DNA of 7,314 nt from an uncultured Cellvibrio sp. (GTDB lineage: Bacteria > Pseudomonadota > Gammaproteobacteria > Pseudomonadales > Cellvibrionaceae): positions 1 through 7,314 of the forward strand of contig CAMLRI010000097.1 of the NCBI GenBank assembly GCA_946482385.1, in the 5' to 3' direction. How positions within the stretch are numbered: the stretch's first letter is position 1; every line of letters begins with the position of its first letter. Under the pieces are notes generated by a model. It was not told where the DNA came from. It was given only the letters and a program-made list of their open reading frames with translations, and did no database searches. Of the stretch, positions 7,256 through 7,314 are shown one piece after another. A program made the position numbers and the translations under genes.

Positions 7256-7286
7256 CTGGACTACCCCTGAGGTGAAAAGTGTGCGC

Positions 7287-7314
7287 AGTATAAAAACTTA
7301 GTTGGCAAAGGTCA
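7287..7314 (-). promoter_or_regulatory. Candidate promoter of the phosphate uptake unit (cut by the window edge)
   Basis: On the minus strand TATACT (7292-7287) matches 5 of 6 bases of the -10 consensus. Exactly 17 nt upstream the window ends with TGACC (7314-7310), which fits bases 2-6 of a TTGACA-like -35. The first base lies outside the window. Transcription would begin near 7280, leaving a leader of about 25 nt that contains the AGGGG ribosome binding site. Confidence 0.5.

Noticed and set aside
7256..7314. PhoB box upstream of the phosphate uptake unit
   Set aside because: The visible 59 bp contain no tandem CTGTCAT-like repeats. Sequence beyond the window edge could still hold one.

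Overview
The window reads as a chromosomal core-metabolism segment of a gammaproteobacterium. The IlvD, ArgA and ArgE proteins are of the Pseudomonas/enterobacterial type, and by eye the GC content is moderately high. The order DUF47 protein - Pit - argE - argA matches, as I recall it, the P. aeruginosa PA5208-PA5204 neighbourhood. A Pseudomonas relative such as the Cellvibrionaceae is plausible, but the genus cannot be fixed from the sequence alone.

Layout: apart from a probable C-terminal scrap of a + strand gene at the left edge (3-53), every gene lies on the minus strand and is transcribed right to left. In transcription order they are: a PhoU-like Pit accessory protein (7255-6578); a PiT inorganic phosphate transporter (6552-5278) with an intrinsic terminator (about 5259-5225); argE, N-acetylornithine deacetylase (5158-4004), with its own candidate promoter; argA, N-acetylglutamate synthase (GTG start, 3932-2616); a small GNAT acetyltransferase (2603-2145) only 12 nt behind argA; and ilvD, dihydroxy-acid dehydratase (2043-200). 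The left-edge gene and ilvD converge on a 146-bp spacer that holds a bidirectional terminator (79-113) and a second long hairpin (150-183).

The genes fall into three functional groups. The accessory protein and Pit form a low-affinity phosphate uptake unit. ArgA and ArgE perform the first and fifth steps of acetylated arginine biosynthesis; ArgA makes N-acetylglutamate and ArgE removes the acetyl group to give ornithine. IlvD performs the dehydration common to isoleucine, valine and leucine/pantothenate synthesis. The GNAT protein has no assignable substrate.

The most notable observation is that ilvD is broken. A single missing base near position 820 shifts the frame after residue 408 of an otherwise perfect 614-residue protein, so the window holds a recent pseudogene or, more likely, a sequencing or assembly error. 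The second is a three-copy imperfect 14-bp tandem repeat across the end of argE. I found no mobile element, CRISPR array, RNA gene or evidence of a novel multi-gene system.
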